A DNA stretch of 64,000 nt, from contig NZ_JBLOOT010000010.1 in assembly GCF_049800675.1 (NCBI RefSeq), positions 62,001-126,000 of the forward strand, read 5' to 3'. The DNA is from Cauispirillum nitrogeniifigens (GTDB taxonomy: Bacteria; Pseudomonadota; Alphaproteobacteria; Rhodospirillales; Rhodospirillaceae). How positions within the stretch are numbered: the stretch's first letter is position 1; each line of letters opens with the position of its first letter. Under the pieces are notes generated by a model. The model was not told the DNA's origin. It saw only the letters and a program-made list of their open reading frames with translations, and made no database searches. Positions 1 through 8,149 of this stretch are shown here, piece by piece. The position numbers and the translations under genes are program-made.

Positions 1-286
1 CCCCGAGATCGCCGAGAACGGCAACACCGTTCCGGTGACCATCGAGGTCGAAAGCCCGATGACCGCCGACAACTACGTCAAGGCGGTGCACGTCTTCGCC
101 GACGGCAACCCGACCCCGGTCGTCGCCTCGTTCACCTTCACCCCGCTGGCGGGCAAGGCTTTCGCCAAGTTCCGCATCCGCCTCGCCAAGACCCAGAACG
201 TCAAGGCCGTGGCGCTGATGAGCGACGGGACCGCCTACGTCGGTTCCAAGGAGATCAAGGTCACCATCGGCGGCTGCGGCGGCTGA
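1..286 (+). CDS. soxY: SoxY sulfur-carrier subunit, C-terminal part (truncated by window edge)
   Basis: The frame is open from the first bases of the window to a TGA at 284-286, so the 5' part of the gene lies to the left. The visible 94 or so residues form a beta-rich domain ending in VTIGGCGG, the swinging-arm tail of SoxY. Its cysteine carries sulfur intermediates as a cysteine-S-conjugate in the periplasmic Sox thiosulfate-oxidising complex. soxZ follows 52 bp downstream, which is the standard SoxYZ heterodimer order. The internal GTG at 35 is not a likely start, because homology-like sequence continues upstream of it. The tail motif and the neighbour make the assignment very secure. Confidence 0.95.
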   Translation, partial: PEIAENGNTVPVTIEVESPMTADNYVKAVHVFADGNPTPVVASFTFTPLAGKAFAKFRIRLAKTQNVKAVALMSDGTAYVGSKEIKVTIGGCGG

Positions 287-338
287 GGCACCTTCGGACA
301 AGCATCAGGAACGGCCGAAAGCCGAGGAGAACACGACC

Positions 339-665
339 ATGTCTGCTGCCAAGCCGCGCGTGAAGGTGCCGAGCACCGCCAAGAAGGGTGAGATCTTCGA
401 GATCAAGACCGTGATCTCCCACACCATGGAGTCCGGCCAGCGCAAGGCCGCCGATGGCAAGCCCATCCCGCGCCAGATCATCAACAAGTTCGTCTGCACC
501 TACAACGGCAAGGAGGTCATGACCTCCGAGTGGCATCCGTCCATCTCCGCCAACCCCTACCTGGAGTTCTTCTGCACCGCCACCGAGAGCGGCAAGCTGG
601 AGTTCGCCTGGCATGACGACAATGGCGAAGTCTACACGACCAGCGCCGACATCACCGTGACCTGA
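339..665 (+). CDS. soxZ: SoxZ, SoxY-partner protein
   Basis: This 108-residue protein has no signal peptide, as expected for SoxZ, which is exported together with SoxY on the SoxY Tat signal. It starts AKPRVKVPSTAKKGEIFEIK and contains the conserved region SGQRKAADGKPIPRQIINKF and a C-terminal FAWHDDNGE segment, all typical of SoxZ. Its length equals the family norm. A Shine-Dalgarno GAGGAG lies about 10 nt before the ATG. SoxYZ carries the sulfur substrate between SoxXA, SoxB and, where present, SoxCD. soxA, soxX and soxCD are not in this window; soxXA may lie to the left of it. Confidence 0.95.
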   Translation: MSAAKPRVKVPSTAKKGEIFEIKTVISHTMESGQRKAADGKPIPRQIINKFVCTYNGKEVMTSEWHPSISANPYLEFFCTATESGKLEFAWHDDNGEVYTTSADITVT

Positions 666-1027
666 TCGCGTCCCCGATCCTCGGGACGACGGCACTGCGG
701 GGCGGTCGCGCGGGGTCACCCCCGCCCGGCCTCCCGCCTGCCCGGCACTCCCGGCCAGGGCCGCCGGGAGCGCATGACGGCCGCGACGCCGCGCAGCGCC
801 GCTGCGGCGCCCCGCCCCCGGCAGATGGGGCCCCGGCAGAAGGGGCCCCGGCCGAAGCGGCGCCGCCCGCCCACGGGCACCCGGCACCCCGGCCGCGCGC
901 CTCTACCGCGATCCTCCTGACCTTTTTCAGGCGCCCCCCATCCGCCCGCCGGGGCGGATACGGCGTCCGGGCGCCTGCGGCCAAGGCGGCCACCACCGGA
1001 CACGGACAGACTTGGAGATGCCCCGAC
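666..1027. other. GC-rich intergenic region upstream of soxB
   Basis: This 362-bp stretch between soxZ and soxB has no convincing gene. It holds three tandem 15-bp units (816-860, listed separately) and several short GC-rich inverted repeats. A GGAG element at about 1015-1018 serves the soxB ATG at 1028. The long reverse-strand open frame that crosses it is a GC-bias shadow of soxB. Confidence 0.6.
816..860. repeat. Three tandem imperfect 15-bp repeats
   Basis: Units at 816-830, 831-845 and 846-860 read CCCCGGCAGATGGGG, CCCCGGCAGAAGGGG and CCCCGGCCGAAGCGG. The first two differ by one base and the third by two more. Each unit is nearly self-complementary at its ends (CCCC/GGGG), so the array can fold into stacked hairpins between soxZ and soxB. 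It may be simple slippage-prone sequence or a transcript-processing structure. Confidence 0.7.
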
Positions 1028-2719
1028 ATGCTCAGCCGTCGTGATTTCCTTCAGGTGGCCATCGCCGCCGCCGCCTTCGCCGGCCCGGTCGCCGGCACGC
1101 TGGGGCGCGCCGCCGCGTCCCAGGCGCTGACCCAGGACGCCCTGCTGTCCTTCGACCCCGTCGGGCAGGTCACGCTGCTGAACTTCACCGACATCCACGC
1201 CCAGCTCGTGCCGGTGTACTTCCGCGAGCCGTCGGTGAACATCGGCGTCGGCGGCGTCGCCGGCCTGGTGCCGCACCTGACCGGGACGAGTCTGCTCAAC
1301 GCCTATGGCATCAAGGCCGGGACGCCCCAGGCCTACGCCCTGGCCCACAACGACTTCGACCAGTTGGCCCGCCAGTACGGGCGGGTCGGCGGCGTCGCCC
1401 ACATGGCGACCCTGGTCAAGGCCATCCGCGCCCAGCGCCCGGACAACACCCTGCTCATCGACTGCGGCGACACCTGGCAGGGGTCCTACACCTCGCTGGA
1501 GTCGCGGGGCGAGGACATGGTGCGGGTGATGAACGCCCTGGGCGTCGACGTCATGACCGCCCACTGGGAGTTCACCTACGGCGCCGAGCGGGTCAAGGAA
1601 CTGGTGGAGAAGCTGAACTTCCCGTTCCTGTGCGCCAACGTCCGCGACACCACCTGGGAGGAGCCGGTGTTCGAGGACACCGCCTTCTTCGAGCGCGGCG
1701 GCGTCAAGGTGGCCGTCATCGGCCAGGCCTTCCCCTACACCCCGGTGGCCAACCCCCGCCACATGATCCCCGACTGGTCCTTCGGCATCCGCGACGACGC
1801 CATGCAGGAGCGCGTCGACGCCGCCCGCGCCGAGGGCGCCGAGCTGGTGGTGGTGGCCTCCCACAACGGCTTCGACGTCGACCGCAAGATGGCCGGCCGG
1901 GTCAAGGGCATCGACGTGCTGCTGACGGGCCACACCCACGACGCCCTGCCCGACGTGGTGCGCGTCGGCGACACCCTGCTGGTGGCCTCGGGCTCGCACG
2001 GCAAGTTCCTGGCCCGCCTGGACGTCAAGGTGGAGAACAAGAAGGTGGTGGCGCACAGCTTCCGCCTCATCCCGGTGTTCTCCGACGTCATCGCCGCCGA
2101 TCCCGAGATGGCCAAGCTGGTCGACGACATCCGCGGCCCGCACGCCGGGCATATCAACGAAGTCCTGGGCGTCACCGAGTCGCTGCTGTACCGGCGCGGC
2201 AACTTCAACGGCACCTTCGACGACCTGATCTGCCAGGCCCTGCTGGAGGAGCGCGACGCCGAGATCTCCATGTCGCCGGGCTTCCGCTGGGGCTCGTCGC
2301 TGCCGTCGGGGTCGGAGATCACCATGGACCACGTCTATCACCAGACCGCCATCACCTACCCCAACGCCTACCGCTCCAAGATGAAGGGGGAGATGATCAA
2401 GGCGATCCTGGAGGACGTGGCCGACAACCTGTTCCACCTCGACCCCTACTACCAGCAGGGCGGTGACATGGTGCGCGTCGGCGGCATGGCGTATACAATC
2501 AATCCGCACGAGAAGATGGGCGCGCGCATCTCCAACATGACGCTGCTGCGCACCGGCGAACTGATCGACCCGGCGCGCGACTACGTCGTCGCCGGCTGGG
2601 CGTCGGTGAACGAGGGCACGGAAGGCCCGCCGGTGTGGGACGTGGTGGCCAGCCACATCCGCCGCAAGAAGACCGTGGCGCAGCCCGAAAGCCAGCTGGT
2701 CAAGGTGATCGGCGTGTGA
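1028..2719 (+). CDS. soxB: SoxB thiosulfohydrolase
   Basis: This 563-residue protein has a Tat signal (SRRDFLQVA near the N terminus, followed by an Ala-rich hydrophobic stretch to about residue 31), so it folds with its metals before export. It belongs to the calcineurin-like/5'-nucleotidase superfamily. Metal-binding motifs seen are FTDIHAQL (Asp55, His57), IDCGDTWQGS, NVRD, VASHNGFD and LTGHTHD. SoxB uses a di-manganese centre to hydrolyse sulfate from the S-sulfonate on the SoxY tail. Length and the presence of soxYZ upstream agree. ccdA follows after 25 bp, probably as part of the operon. Confidence 0.96.
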   Translation: MLSRRDFLQVAIAAAAFAGPVAGTLGRAAASQALTQDALLSFDPVGQVTLLNFTDIHAQLVPVYFREPSVNIGVGGVAGLVPHLTGTSLLNAYGIKAGTPQAYALAHNDFDQLARQYGRVGGVAHMATLVKAIRAQRPDNTLLIDCGDTWQGSYTSLESRGEDMVRVMNALGVDVMTAHWEFTYGAERVKELVEKLNFPFLCANVRDTTWEEPVFEDTAFFERGGVKVAVIGQAFPYTPVANPRHMIPDWSFGIRDDAMQERVDAARAEGAELVVVASHNGFDVDRKMAGRVKGIDVLLTGHTHDALPDVVRVGDTLLVASGSHGKFLARLDVKVENKKVVAHSFRLIPVFSDVIAADPEMAKLVDDIRGPHAGHINEVLGVTESLLYRRGNFNGTFDDLICQALLEERDAEISMSPGFRWGSSLPSGSEITMDHVYHQTAITYPNAYRSKMKGEMIKAILEDVADNLFHLDPYYQQGGDMVRVGGMAYTINPHEKMGARISNMTLLRTGELIDPARDYVVAGWASVNEGTEGPPVWDVVASHIRRKKTVAQPESQLVKVIGV

Positions 2720-2744
2720 CGCGGCGGGGCCGAGGGAGGAAAGC

Positions 2745-3521
2745 ATGTTCGACGTGTCGTACTTCGGCGCCCTGACGGCGGGCGTCCTGACCTTCCTCAG
2801 CCCGTGCATCCTGCCGCTGGTGCCGGCCTACCTGTGCTTCATCAGCGGGCAGTCGCTGGAACAGATCGCCGGCCGGGGCAACCTCCGCCCTGGCACCGAC
2901 GGCGCGGCAACCATCGATGACGGCCCGACGGTGAGCTGGCGGACGGTGTTCGTGCCGGGGCTGGCCTTCGTCCTCGGCCTGGCGACGGTGTTCGTGCTGA
3001 TGGGCGCGGCGGCCAGCGGCCTGGGCCAGTTCGTCGCCCAGCACAAGCGCACCCTGGGCATGGTCGGCGGCGTGGTGATCGTGCTGTTCGGCCTGCACTA
3101 CATGGGCCTGTTCCGCATCGGCTTCCTGAATTTCGAGAAACGCATCCACCTGCAAAGCAAACCGGCCGGGCTGGTCGGCGCCTACCTCATCGGGCTGGCC
3201 TTCGGGTTCGGCTGGACGCCCTGCGTCGGCCCCATCCTGTCGACCATCCTGATGATCGCCGCCACCGGCGACGACATGACCTACGGCGTCAGCCTGCTGT
3301 CCACCTTCGCCGCCGGCCTGGGCATCCCGTTCCTGCTCGCCGCCCTGGCGGCCGGGCCGTTCATGCGCTTCCTCGGCCGCTTCCGCCGGCACATGCGCAA
3401 GGTCGAACTGGCCATGGGCGGCTTCCTGGTGCTGACCGGCGTGCTCATCCTGACCGGCAGCCTGGCCTCCGTCACCGGCTGGCTGCTGCGCACGTTCCCG
3501 GTGCTCAACGGGCTGAACTGA
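2745..3521 (+). CDS. ccdA: CcdA/SoxV-type thiol-disulfide transmembrane transporter
   Basis: This 258-residue integral membrane protein has about six hydrophobic helices. It carries the two hallmark cysteine motifs of the DsbD/CcdA family, SPCILPLVP in the first helix and GWTPCVGPIL in the fourth. Such proteins pass reducing electrons from cytoplasmic thioredoxin to periplasmic thioredoxins. Because it follows soxB closely with a good GGAGG ribosome site, its likely role is that of SoxV, which feeds a SoxW-type thioredoxin to keep the SoxY cysteine reduced. A SoxW-like gene lies 2.2 kb away on the other strand. A general role in cytochrome c maturation is also possible. Confidence 0.9.
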   Translation: MFDVSYFGALTAGVLTFLSPCILPLVPAYLCFISGQSLEQIAGRGNLRPGTDGAATIDDGPTVSWRTVFVPGLAFVLGLATVFVLMGAAASGLGQFVAQHKRTLGMVGGVVIVLFGLHYMGLFRIGFLNFEKRIHLQSKPAGLVGAYLIGLAFGFGWTPCVGPILSTILMIAATGDDMTYGVSLLSTFAAGLGIPFLLAALAAGPFMRFLGRFRRHMRKVELAMGGFLVLTGVLILTGSLASVTGWLLRTFPVLNGLN

Positions 3522-3546
3522 GGGCCGCCTCCCCGCCCGGCCGGAG

Positions 3547-5154
3547 CTAATCCCGCGCCAGATTGACCGGCGCGGCGGCGGTGGTCATGCGGCTGGCGAG
3601 GTGATCGGCCAGACGCAGGGCCATGGCCACGATGGTCAGGGTGGGGTTGGCGTAGCCCGCCGTCGGGAAGACCGAGCAGCCGGCGACATACAGGTTCTCC
3701 ACCCCATGCACCCGGCAGTCGGGGTCGACCACGCCGGTGCGGGCGCTGGCGCTCATGCGGGTGGTCCCCATGTGGTGCATGGCGCCTTGCAGGCTGTCGG
3801 GCCAGCCGCCCTCCTCCACCCAGTCGGCCAGGCGCGCGCGACCGGCGCCTTCGCCGGCCAGCCCCTCGCCGACGACACGCGTGCTGGTCACGGCCGTGTG
3901 GCGGTCCAGGGCGCTCAGCCGCCAGTCCAGCACGGCGCGAGGCTGCCCCAGGGCATCGCGCTCCTCGCCCAGAAGCACGCGGCTGTCGGGATTGGGCACC
4001 TGCTCGCCGTAGATCTTTACCCGCACCTCCTGGCGCTCGTCGGCACGGGGGCGGTAGCGCTGCCCGTTGAGCTTGCGCCACGTTCCCTCGACCACGTCGT
4101 CGAGGTCGGACAGGATCAGCGGCAGGCTGGCCGCGGCCTCGCCGAAGTCGCCGGTGCGCAGGGCGTTGAGCAGCCGCCGCACGGCGACGAATCCCGTGGC
4201 GTCCTCGTGATAGGCCGCCGAGTCGAGGATCAGTCCGCCGTTGGCCACCCCCAGGTCCGCCTGCACCGCCGGTTCGAGCACGAAACTCGGCATCAGGTAC
4301 AGGGAGTCGCTGTTGAAGCCGAAGTACGACTGCACCCGGTCCTTGGGCGCCGTCATGGAGACCTGCACCGGCCACAGCTCGTAGTGTTCCATGAAGTAGC
4401 GCCCGACGTTGCCATGGGCATTGCCGACGCCGTCAGGGTGGACGCCGCGCGAGGCCAGGAGCAGGCGCGGGTTTTCGATACCGCCGCAGGCCAGGACATA
4501 GCGCTTGGCACGGGCGGTGGCGGTCTTGCCCTCCAGGGTCGCCAGCCGCAGGCCACTGACCGAAGCCCCGTCGTCGGCCATGTCGATGCCGGTGACGTTG
4601 CTGTGCAGCAGGATCTCCACGTCCTTGGCGCTCACCAGATCCTCGCGGAAGGCGTCGCCGAAGCGCACCGGCGGGCTGTACTGATAGACACGGTGCAGGA
4701 TGCGGGCCAGCGACGGCAGCCGCAGGTTCTCGGGCAGCCAGTCGGCGAGGTCATAGCGCATCGGCCCGAGCTGGCAGATCTCGTGCGCCTCCGGGTAGTA
4801 GCGGGCAACGTCGTCGTAGGAAATGGGCCAGCCGCTGTCGGGGATGTGGGCGCGGCGGTCGAAGTCGTGGGGCATCAGGGGGGCGCACATGCCGGCCCAG
4901 TGCATGGTCGCGCCGCCGAAGGTGCGCAGGCGCACCACGTCCAGGTCCCAGTAGGGCAGTCCCGCCAGCCCGCCCTTGTAGAGGTCCTGGCTGCGCGGCT
5001 CGAAGTCGAAGCCGCCGCTTTCCAGCAGGCACACGCTCACGCCCATGCCACGCAGACGGCGGGCCATGGTGATGCCGGCGGCGCCGGCGCCGATGATGCA
5101 CAGGTCGGCCTCGACCACCGCGCCGTCGGGCAGGTCCCGCAGATCCTTCAGCAT
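3547..5154 (-). CDS. GMC-family FAD-dependent oxidoreductase
   Basis: This 535-residue protein opens with an ADP-binding motif CIIGAGAAGITMARRLRG and a following acidic strand end, as in glucose-methanol-choline oxidoreductases. The C terminus has the family signature, with AMHHMGTTRMS followed by GCSVFPTAGYANPTLTI. The start was placed at the ATG complementary to 5152-5154, because a much longer open frame upstream is low-complexity shadow sequence. The upstream gene overlaps it by 7 nt, so the two are translationally coupled. The substrate cannot be told; membrane dehydrogenases for gluconate, sorbitol or other polyols are relatives. Its place inside a sulfur island is unexplained. Confidence 0.85.
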   Translation of the reverse strand: MLKDLRDLPDGAVVEADLCIIGAGAAGITMARRLRGMGVSVCLLESGGFDFEPRSQDLYKGGLAGLPYWDLDVVRLRTFGGATMHWAGMCAPLMPHDFDRRAHIPDSGWPISYDDVARYYPEAHEICQLGPMRYDLADWLPENLRLPSLARILHRVYQYSPPVRFGDAFREDLVSAKDVEILLHSNVTGIDMADDGASVSGLRLATLEGKTATARAKRYVLACGGIENPRLLLASRGVHPDGVGNAHGNVGRYFMEHYELWPVQVSMTAPKDRVQSYFGFNSDSLYLMPSFVLEPAVQADLGVANGGLILDSAAYHEDATGFVAVRRLLNALRTGDFGEAAASLPLILSDLDDVVEGTWRKLNGQRYRPRADERQEVRVKIYGEQVPNPDSRVLLGEERDALGQPRAVLDWRLSALDRHTAVTSTRVVGEGLAGEGAGRARLADWVEEGGWPDSLQGAMHHMGTTRMSASARTGVVDPDCRVHGVENLYVAGCSVFPTAGYANPTLTIVAMALRLADHLASRMTTAAAPVNLARD

Positions 5155-5522
5155 GCGCCGCCCCCTTCCAGGACCATCAGGACGCACACCCGCGCCTCCG
5201 CCTCGGCCACCAGCCAGCCGTCGACCACCAGGGTGCGTCCGGCGCGGAAGTCGGCCTGGCGGGCCGGGCCGAGGGCGGCGCCGATGCCGTCCCAGCCGGC
5301 ATCGGGGGCGCACCCCAGGCCGTGGAGGAGGACCGGCCGGCTCGCCTGTCCGGGATGACGGGCCAGGTAGTGCCGGGCGATGCGGTGGGCGGCGGGCAGG
5401 CTGTCGCCCTGGAAACGCGGCCGGGGAACGGCGGCCAGGCCACGCGATGCCAGGACCGGCGAGGCCAGCACCGTGCACAGGGCGGTGGCCCCCAGGCCAC
5501 CAAGGAAGGTCCGCCTCCTCAT
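5148..5522 (-). CDS. Small Tat-exported partner of the GMC oxidoreductase
   Basis: The ATG complementary to 5520-5522 has a GGAGG four bases upstream and gives a 124-residue protein. It begins MRRRTFLGGLGATALCTVLA, a twin-arginine signal. The mature part of about 95 residues has no motif I recognise. Its stop overlaps the start of the GMC gene. In the gluconate/sorbitol dehydrogenase type of GMC enzyme, a small Tat-exported subunit is co-expressed and carries the flavoprotein across the membrane. This gene probably has that role, but similarity to a known small subunit is not visible by eye. Confidence 0.65.
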   Translation of the reverse strand: MRRRTFLGGLGATALCTVLASPVLASRGLAAVPRPRFQGDSLPAAHRIARHYLARHPGQASRPVLLHGLGCAPDAGWDGIGAALGPARQADFRAGRTLVVDGWLVAEAEARVCVLMVLEGGGAC

Positions 5523-5683
5523 GGGTCCTCCAGTCGTCCGAACGCAGGAGGGGCCATGGTGCACCGGCGACAGGGCGCCCCGGAAGGGCGGCAGCCGAGG
5601 TAGCCCCTCCCCGCTCAAAGGCGTCTGAAGGCGCAGTCCCCCGCACGCACGAGGTAGGCGTGGAACACGCGCCTAGGACATCT

Positions 5684-6325
5684 TCAGCGCTGGGCCGGCG
5701 CCGCCTCCTGCGCCGCCACCTTTTCGAGGATGTAGCGCTGGAACGGCTGCCCCTTGGCGTAGCGCTTGTCCCAGACGTACTCGAACATGGCGGTGAAGTG
5801 GAAGGGGCGGAAGTACCCCGGCATGCGCGCCACCTCCACCTGCGGCCCGACCTTGCCATCGGTGGCGGCGGGGTCTTCGGGGAAGAACAGGATGGTGGGC
5901 GTGAAGTTGACGGCGTAGCGCGATGCGAAGTCCTTCTCCGCCATGGTCTTGCCGTCGAAGTCGGTGACCTCGCGGTCGCCCCACAGGTTGATCTGGAGGA
6001 TGTTGAAGCGCTCCCGAATCCACGCGTTCAGGGCGGGGTCGGCGAGGTTGACCGTGTGCATGTCGCGGCAGTAGGGGCAGCCCGCCTGCTCGATGATGAT
6101 GGCGAAGCGCTTGCCCTCGGCCCGGCTGGCCTCCAGGTCATCGCGCAGGTCCATGAAGGTGTTGAGGAACCACGTCTGGTGATAGAGCCCGTCGTCGCCC
6201 AGGACCGGCTCCACCCGCACCTCCTCCGCGCCGGCGTCGGCAGCGTGCGGCTGCCCGGCAGGAACAAGGATCAGGGTCACAAGGACTGCGGCCACGCCAG
6301 CCGCCAGCGATCGGATGAACGTCAT
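5684..6325 (-). CDS. soxW: SoxW-like periplasmic thioredoxin
   Basis: This 213-residue protein starts with a Sec-type signal peptide ending near HAADAG. It has a thioredoxin fold with the active site GCPYCRDMH, preceded by IIIEQ and followed by a cis-Pro region VNFTPTILFF. This arrangement, with the long insert, matches SoxW and related thiol reductases. It would keep the SoxY carrier cysteine or other periplasmic thiols reduced, taking electrons from the CcdA protein encoded at 2745. A GGGAGG ribosome site precedes the ATG. The gene stands 160 bp downstream of nothing else, so it may share a transcript with the DsrE gene upstream. Confidence 0.85.
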   Translation of the reverse strand: MTFIRSLAAGVAAVLVTLILVPAGQPHAADAGAEEVRVEPVLGDDGLYHQTWFLNTFMDLRDDLEASRAEGKRFAIIIEQAGCPYCRDMHTVNLADPALNAWIRERFNILQINLWGDREVTDFDGKTMAEKDFASRYAVNFTPTILFFPEDPAATDGKVGPQVEVARMPGYFRPFHFTAMFEYVWDKRYAKGQPFQRYILEKVAAQEAAPAQR

Positions 6326-6366
6326 GGAACCATCCTCCCGTGTGGTCGAGGGTCAGGCGCCCCCGT

Positions 6367-6858
6367 TCAGGGAATGATTGTAGTCCACCCCCGCAGCTGA
6401 CGCTCGACGATTTCGGCGATGCCGGTCTGAACGACCGCGATTCCCTCCACCAGATCGGCCTCCGAGGCGCCGATGGTGTCGAGGGTGTTGCCGCAGGCCA
6501 CGAAGGTCACGCCGTAGTCGCGCAGGCTCTGGATGCGCTCGGGCGCCGTGGCGCTGGCCTTCATCAGGTGGCGGACGCCGCCGGCGAAGGTGACGATGGC
6601 CACCTCCACGTGGTCGACGCCATAGAACTTCTGGAGGTTGATGGCGTTGGACATGGCGCCCTCGAACCGCTTGGGGTCGGGGTCCGTGACTTGCAGGACG
6701 ATGCGGCGCGGGTTGTCCCAGTCCGGCTTGGGGTCGGCCAGTTCGACCGTCCGCGCCGAGTCGGCGGCCAGCGCCGGGGCACCGGCCCCTATCGGGAGCC
6801 CCGCCAGAAGTCCCGCCATCAGGACGCCGGTCAGGCCGGCAGAGAGGTGACGCGGCAC
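6367..6858 (-). CDS. Periplasmic DsrE-family protein
   Basis: With a GTG start complementary to 6856-6858, preceded by GGGGAGA at 6-7 nt, the product is 163 residues and has a clear signal peptide ending in APALAADS. The mature domain (VLQVTDPDPKRFEGAMSNAINLQKFYG, then VEVAIVTFAGG) is the DsrE/YchN fold. An upstream ATG at 6900 lacks a ribosome site. The single cysteine in TFVACGNTLDTIG is placed like the reactive cysteine of sulfur-relay DsrE proteins. The exported location together with sox genes suggests handling of periplasmic sulfane sulfur, but the exact role is unknown. Confidence 0.8.
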   Translation of the reverse strand: MPRHLSAGLTGVLMAGLLAGLPIGAGAPALAADSARTVELADPKPDWDNPRRIVLQVTDPDPKRFEGAMSNAINLQKFYGVDHVEVAIVTFAGGVRHLMKASATAPERIQSLRDYGVTFVACGNTLDTIGASEADLVEGIAVVQTGIAEIVERQLRGWTTIIP

Positions 6859-6969
6859 GCTGCTTCTCCCCGTTCTTTGCGAATGATGGGGCGAAACCAT
6901 AACACATCCTCGGGCGCGCCGGTTACATCAGCATCGACTAATCTTTACAGCCCGCTGCCCGAGCACTAT

Positions 6970-7019
6970 CTTTGATGCAGCGCAGCATCCCGCGCTGGGG
7001 CTTTGATGCGGCGCAACAT
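6970..7019. promoter_or_regulatory. Paired 19-bp direct repeats upstream of the rhodanese gene
   Basis: CTTTGATGCAGCGCAGCAT (6970-6988) and CTTTGATGCGGCGCAACAT (7001-7019) differ at two positions. Their starts are 31 bp apart, close to three helical turns, so two regulator dimers could sit on one face of the DNA. Each contains TTGAT-N4-CGCAR, a left half like an FNR/CRP-family site with a divergent right half. They end 33 bp before the rhodanese ATG. A similar string (CTTTGATGTAGCGCATCGT) is part of the composite palindromic element at 62.5 kb, so these could instead be remnants of that repeat. Confidence 0.5.
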
Positions 7020-7051
7020 GACGCGCCCAGGCAGTTCAGGAGGAGTCGCAG

Positions 7052-7420
7052 ATGTTCGGCTGGTTCACCAATCCGCAGGCGCAGTCCGGCCTGACCGAGC
7101 GCGTCCACATGGTGGCGCCGCGCACCGTGATGCAGTGGATGGACAAGGGCGAATGCGTCGTCGTCGACGTGCGCGAGCCCAACGAATACGTCCAGGCCCA
7201 CATCACCGGCTCGGTCCTGCTGCCGCTGTCGCAGTTCGATCCCGCCCAGGTTCCCCTGGATGCCACCAAGAAGCTGGTCTTCCACTGCCGCTCCGGGCAG
7301 CGCTGCGGCATGGCCGCGGCGCGCATGATGGCCGCCGGCTTCACCGGCGAGATCCACCGCATGGAAGGCGGCATCATGAACTGGCGGGCCCAGGGCGGGG
7401 ACGTGGTCGCCGGCGCCTGA
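7052..7420 (+). CDS. Single-domain rhodanese-like sulfurtransferase
   Basis: This 122-residue protein is one rhodanese domain. It contains VVVDVREPNEYVQAHITGSVLLPL and the active-site loop FHCRSGQRCGMAA, where the first cysteine of CRSGQR is the predicted persulfide-bearing nucleophile. There is no signal peptide, so it acts in the cytoplasm. A strong AGGAGG site lies 8 nt upstream of the ATG. Flanked by DsrE, soe and sox genes, it likely moves sulfane sulfur from persulfides towards cytoplasmic oxidation. It could also serve general cyanide or thiosulfate detoxification. Confidence 0.9.
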   Translation: MFGWFTNPQAQSGLTERVHMVAPRTVMQWMDKGECVVVDVREPNEYVQAHITGSVLLPLSQFDPAQVPLDATKKLVFHCRSGQRCGMAAARMMAAGFTGEIHRMEGGIMNWRAQGGDVVAGA

Positions 7421-7612
7421 GCGCGCGGGCGCCCGCCCCTTCTTTTTCTTCCGATGCGAGAACCCGTGTTCCCTCAACGGCTTGTCGGTTCCGTTTGAAA
7501 GACGGCGGCGAACGCGTCCATGATGGTGTCCAAAGCGGCATAGACCGCTGCGGCCGCAAGGCCGCGGATGTGGCAGCTCGTATCACCGGGACACCGCATG
7601 GAGGAAACACCG

Positions 7613-8149
7613 ATGGGCGCCGACGATCTTGGCTTTTCCGAGCCTCCCAGACCCTTCGCCGATGGCACTCCGACCACCCGCGCGGCAGCGCGCCGCGTCT
7701 TCCTGGTGGTCATAGACGACGCCGAGGAGGTCGAGGCCGCCCTGCGCTTCGCCTGCCGCCGGGCCCGCAACACCGGCGGCCGGGTGGCCCTGTTCGCGGC
7801 CACCAAGCCGCCGGAGTTCCAGCACTGGATGTTCGTCGGCAACCTGATGCAGGAGGAAGCCCGCGAGGAGGCCGAGGAGCGGCTGCACCGCCACGCCGCC
7901 GCCGTCCACCACTGCTCCGGCGAGATGCCCGAGATCATCCTGCGCGAGGGCGATACCCGCGACGCCCTGTTCGAGCTTCTCGACGAGGATGAGGGCATCT
8001 CCGTCATCGTCCTGGCCGCCGCCACCGACGAGCGCGGCCCCGGCCCGCTGGTCGAGGCGCTGACCGGCAAGCACGCCGGCAAGCTGCGCGTCCCCGTCAC
8101 CATCGTCCCCGGTAATCTGAGCCCGGACGAGATAGACGGTTTGACTTAA
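7613..8149 (+). CDS. Universal stress protein-like (UspA fold)
   Basis: The ATG at 7613 is chosen over ATGs at 7568 and 7598 because GGAGG lies 8 nt in front of it; this gives 178 residues. The protein has an N-terminal strand RRVFLVVIDDAEEVEAALRFACRRA and ends in a domain with GISVIVLAAATDERGPGPLVEAL and VPVTIVPG, the pattern of UspA-fold nucleotide-binding proteins. The usual G-2x-G-9x-G ATP motif is not obvious. It sits just upstream of soeA. Its target is unknown. Confidence 0.75.
   Translation: MGADDLGFSEPPRPFADGTPTTRAAARRVFLVVIDDAEEVEAALRFACRRARNTGGRVALFAATKPPEFQHWMFVGNLMQEEAREEAEERLHRHAAAVHHCSGEMPEIILREGDTRDALFELLDEDEGISVIVLAAATDERGPGPLVEALTGKHAGKLRVPVTIVPGNLSPDEIDGLT

Noticed and set aside
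716..2809. A 697-codon reverse-strand open frame over soxB
   Set aside because: It is the GC-bias shadow of soxB. Its translation is His/Ala/Gly/Val-rich without domain motifs, while the forward frame is a clear SoxB.
3547..5859. A 770-residue GMC protein from a longer start
   Set aside because: The extra 235 N-terminal residues are Arg/Pro-rich shadow sequence overlapping the Tat-signal gene and lack a ribosome site; the ATG at 5154 directly precedes the FAD motif.
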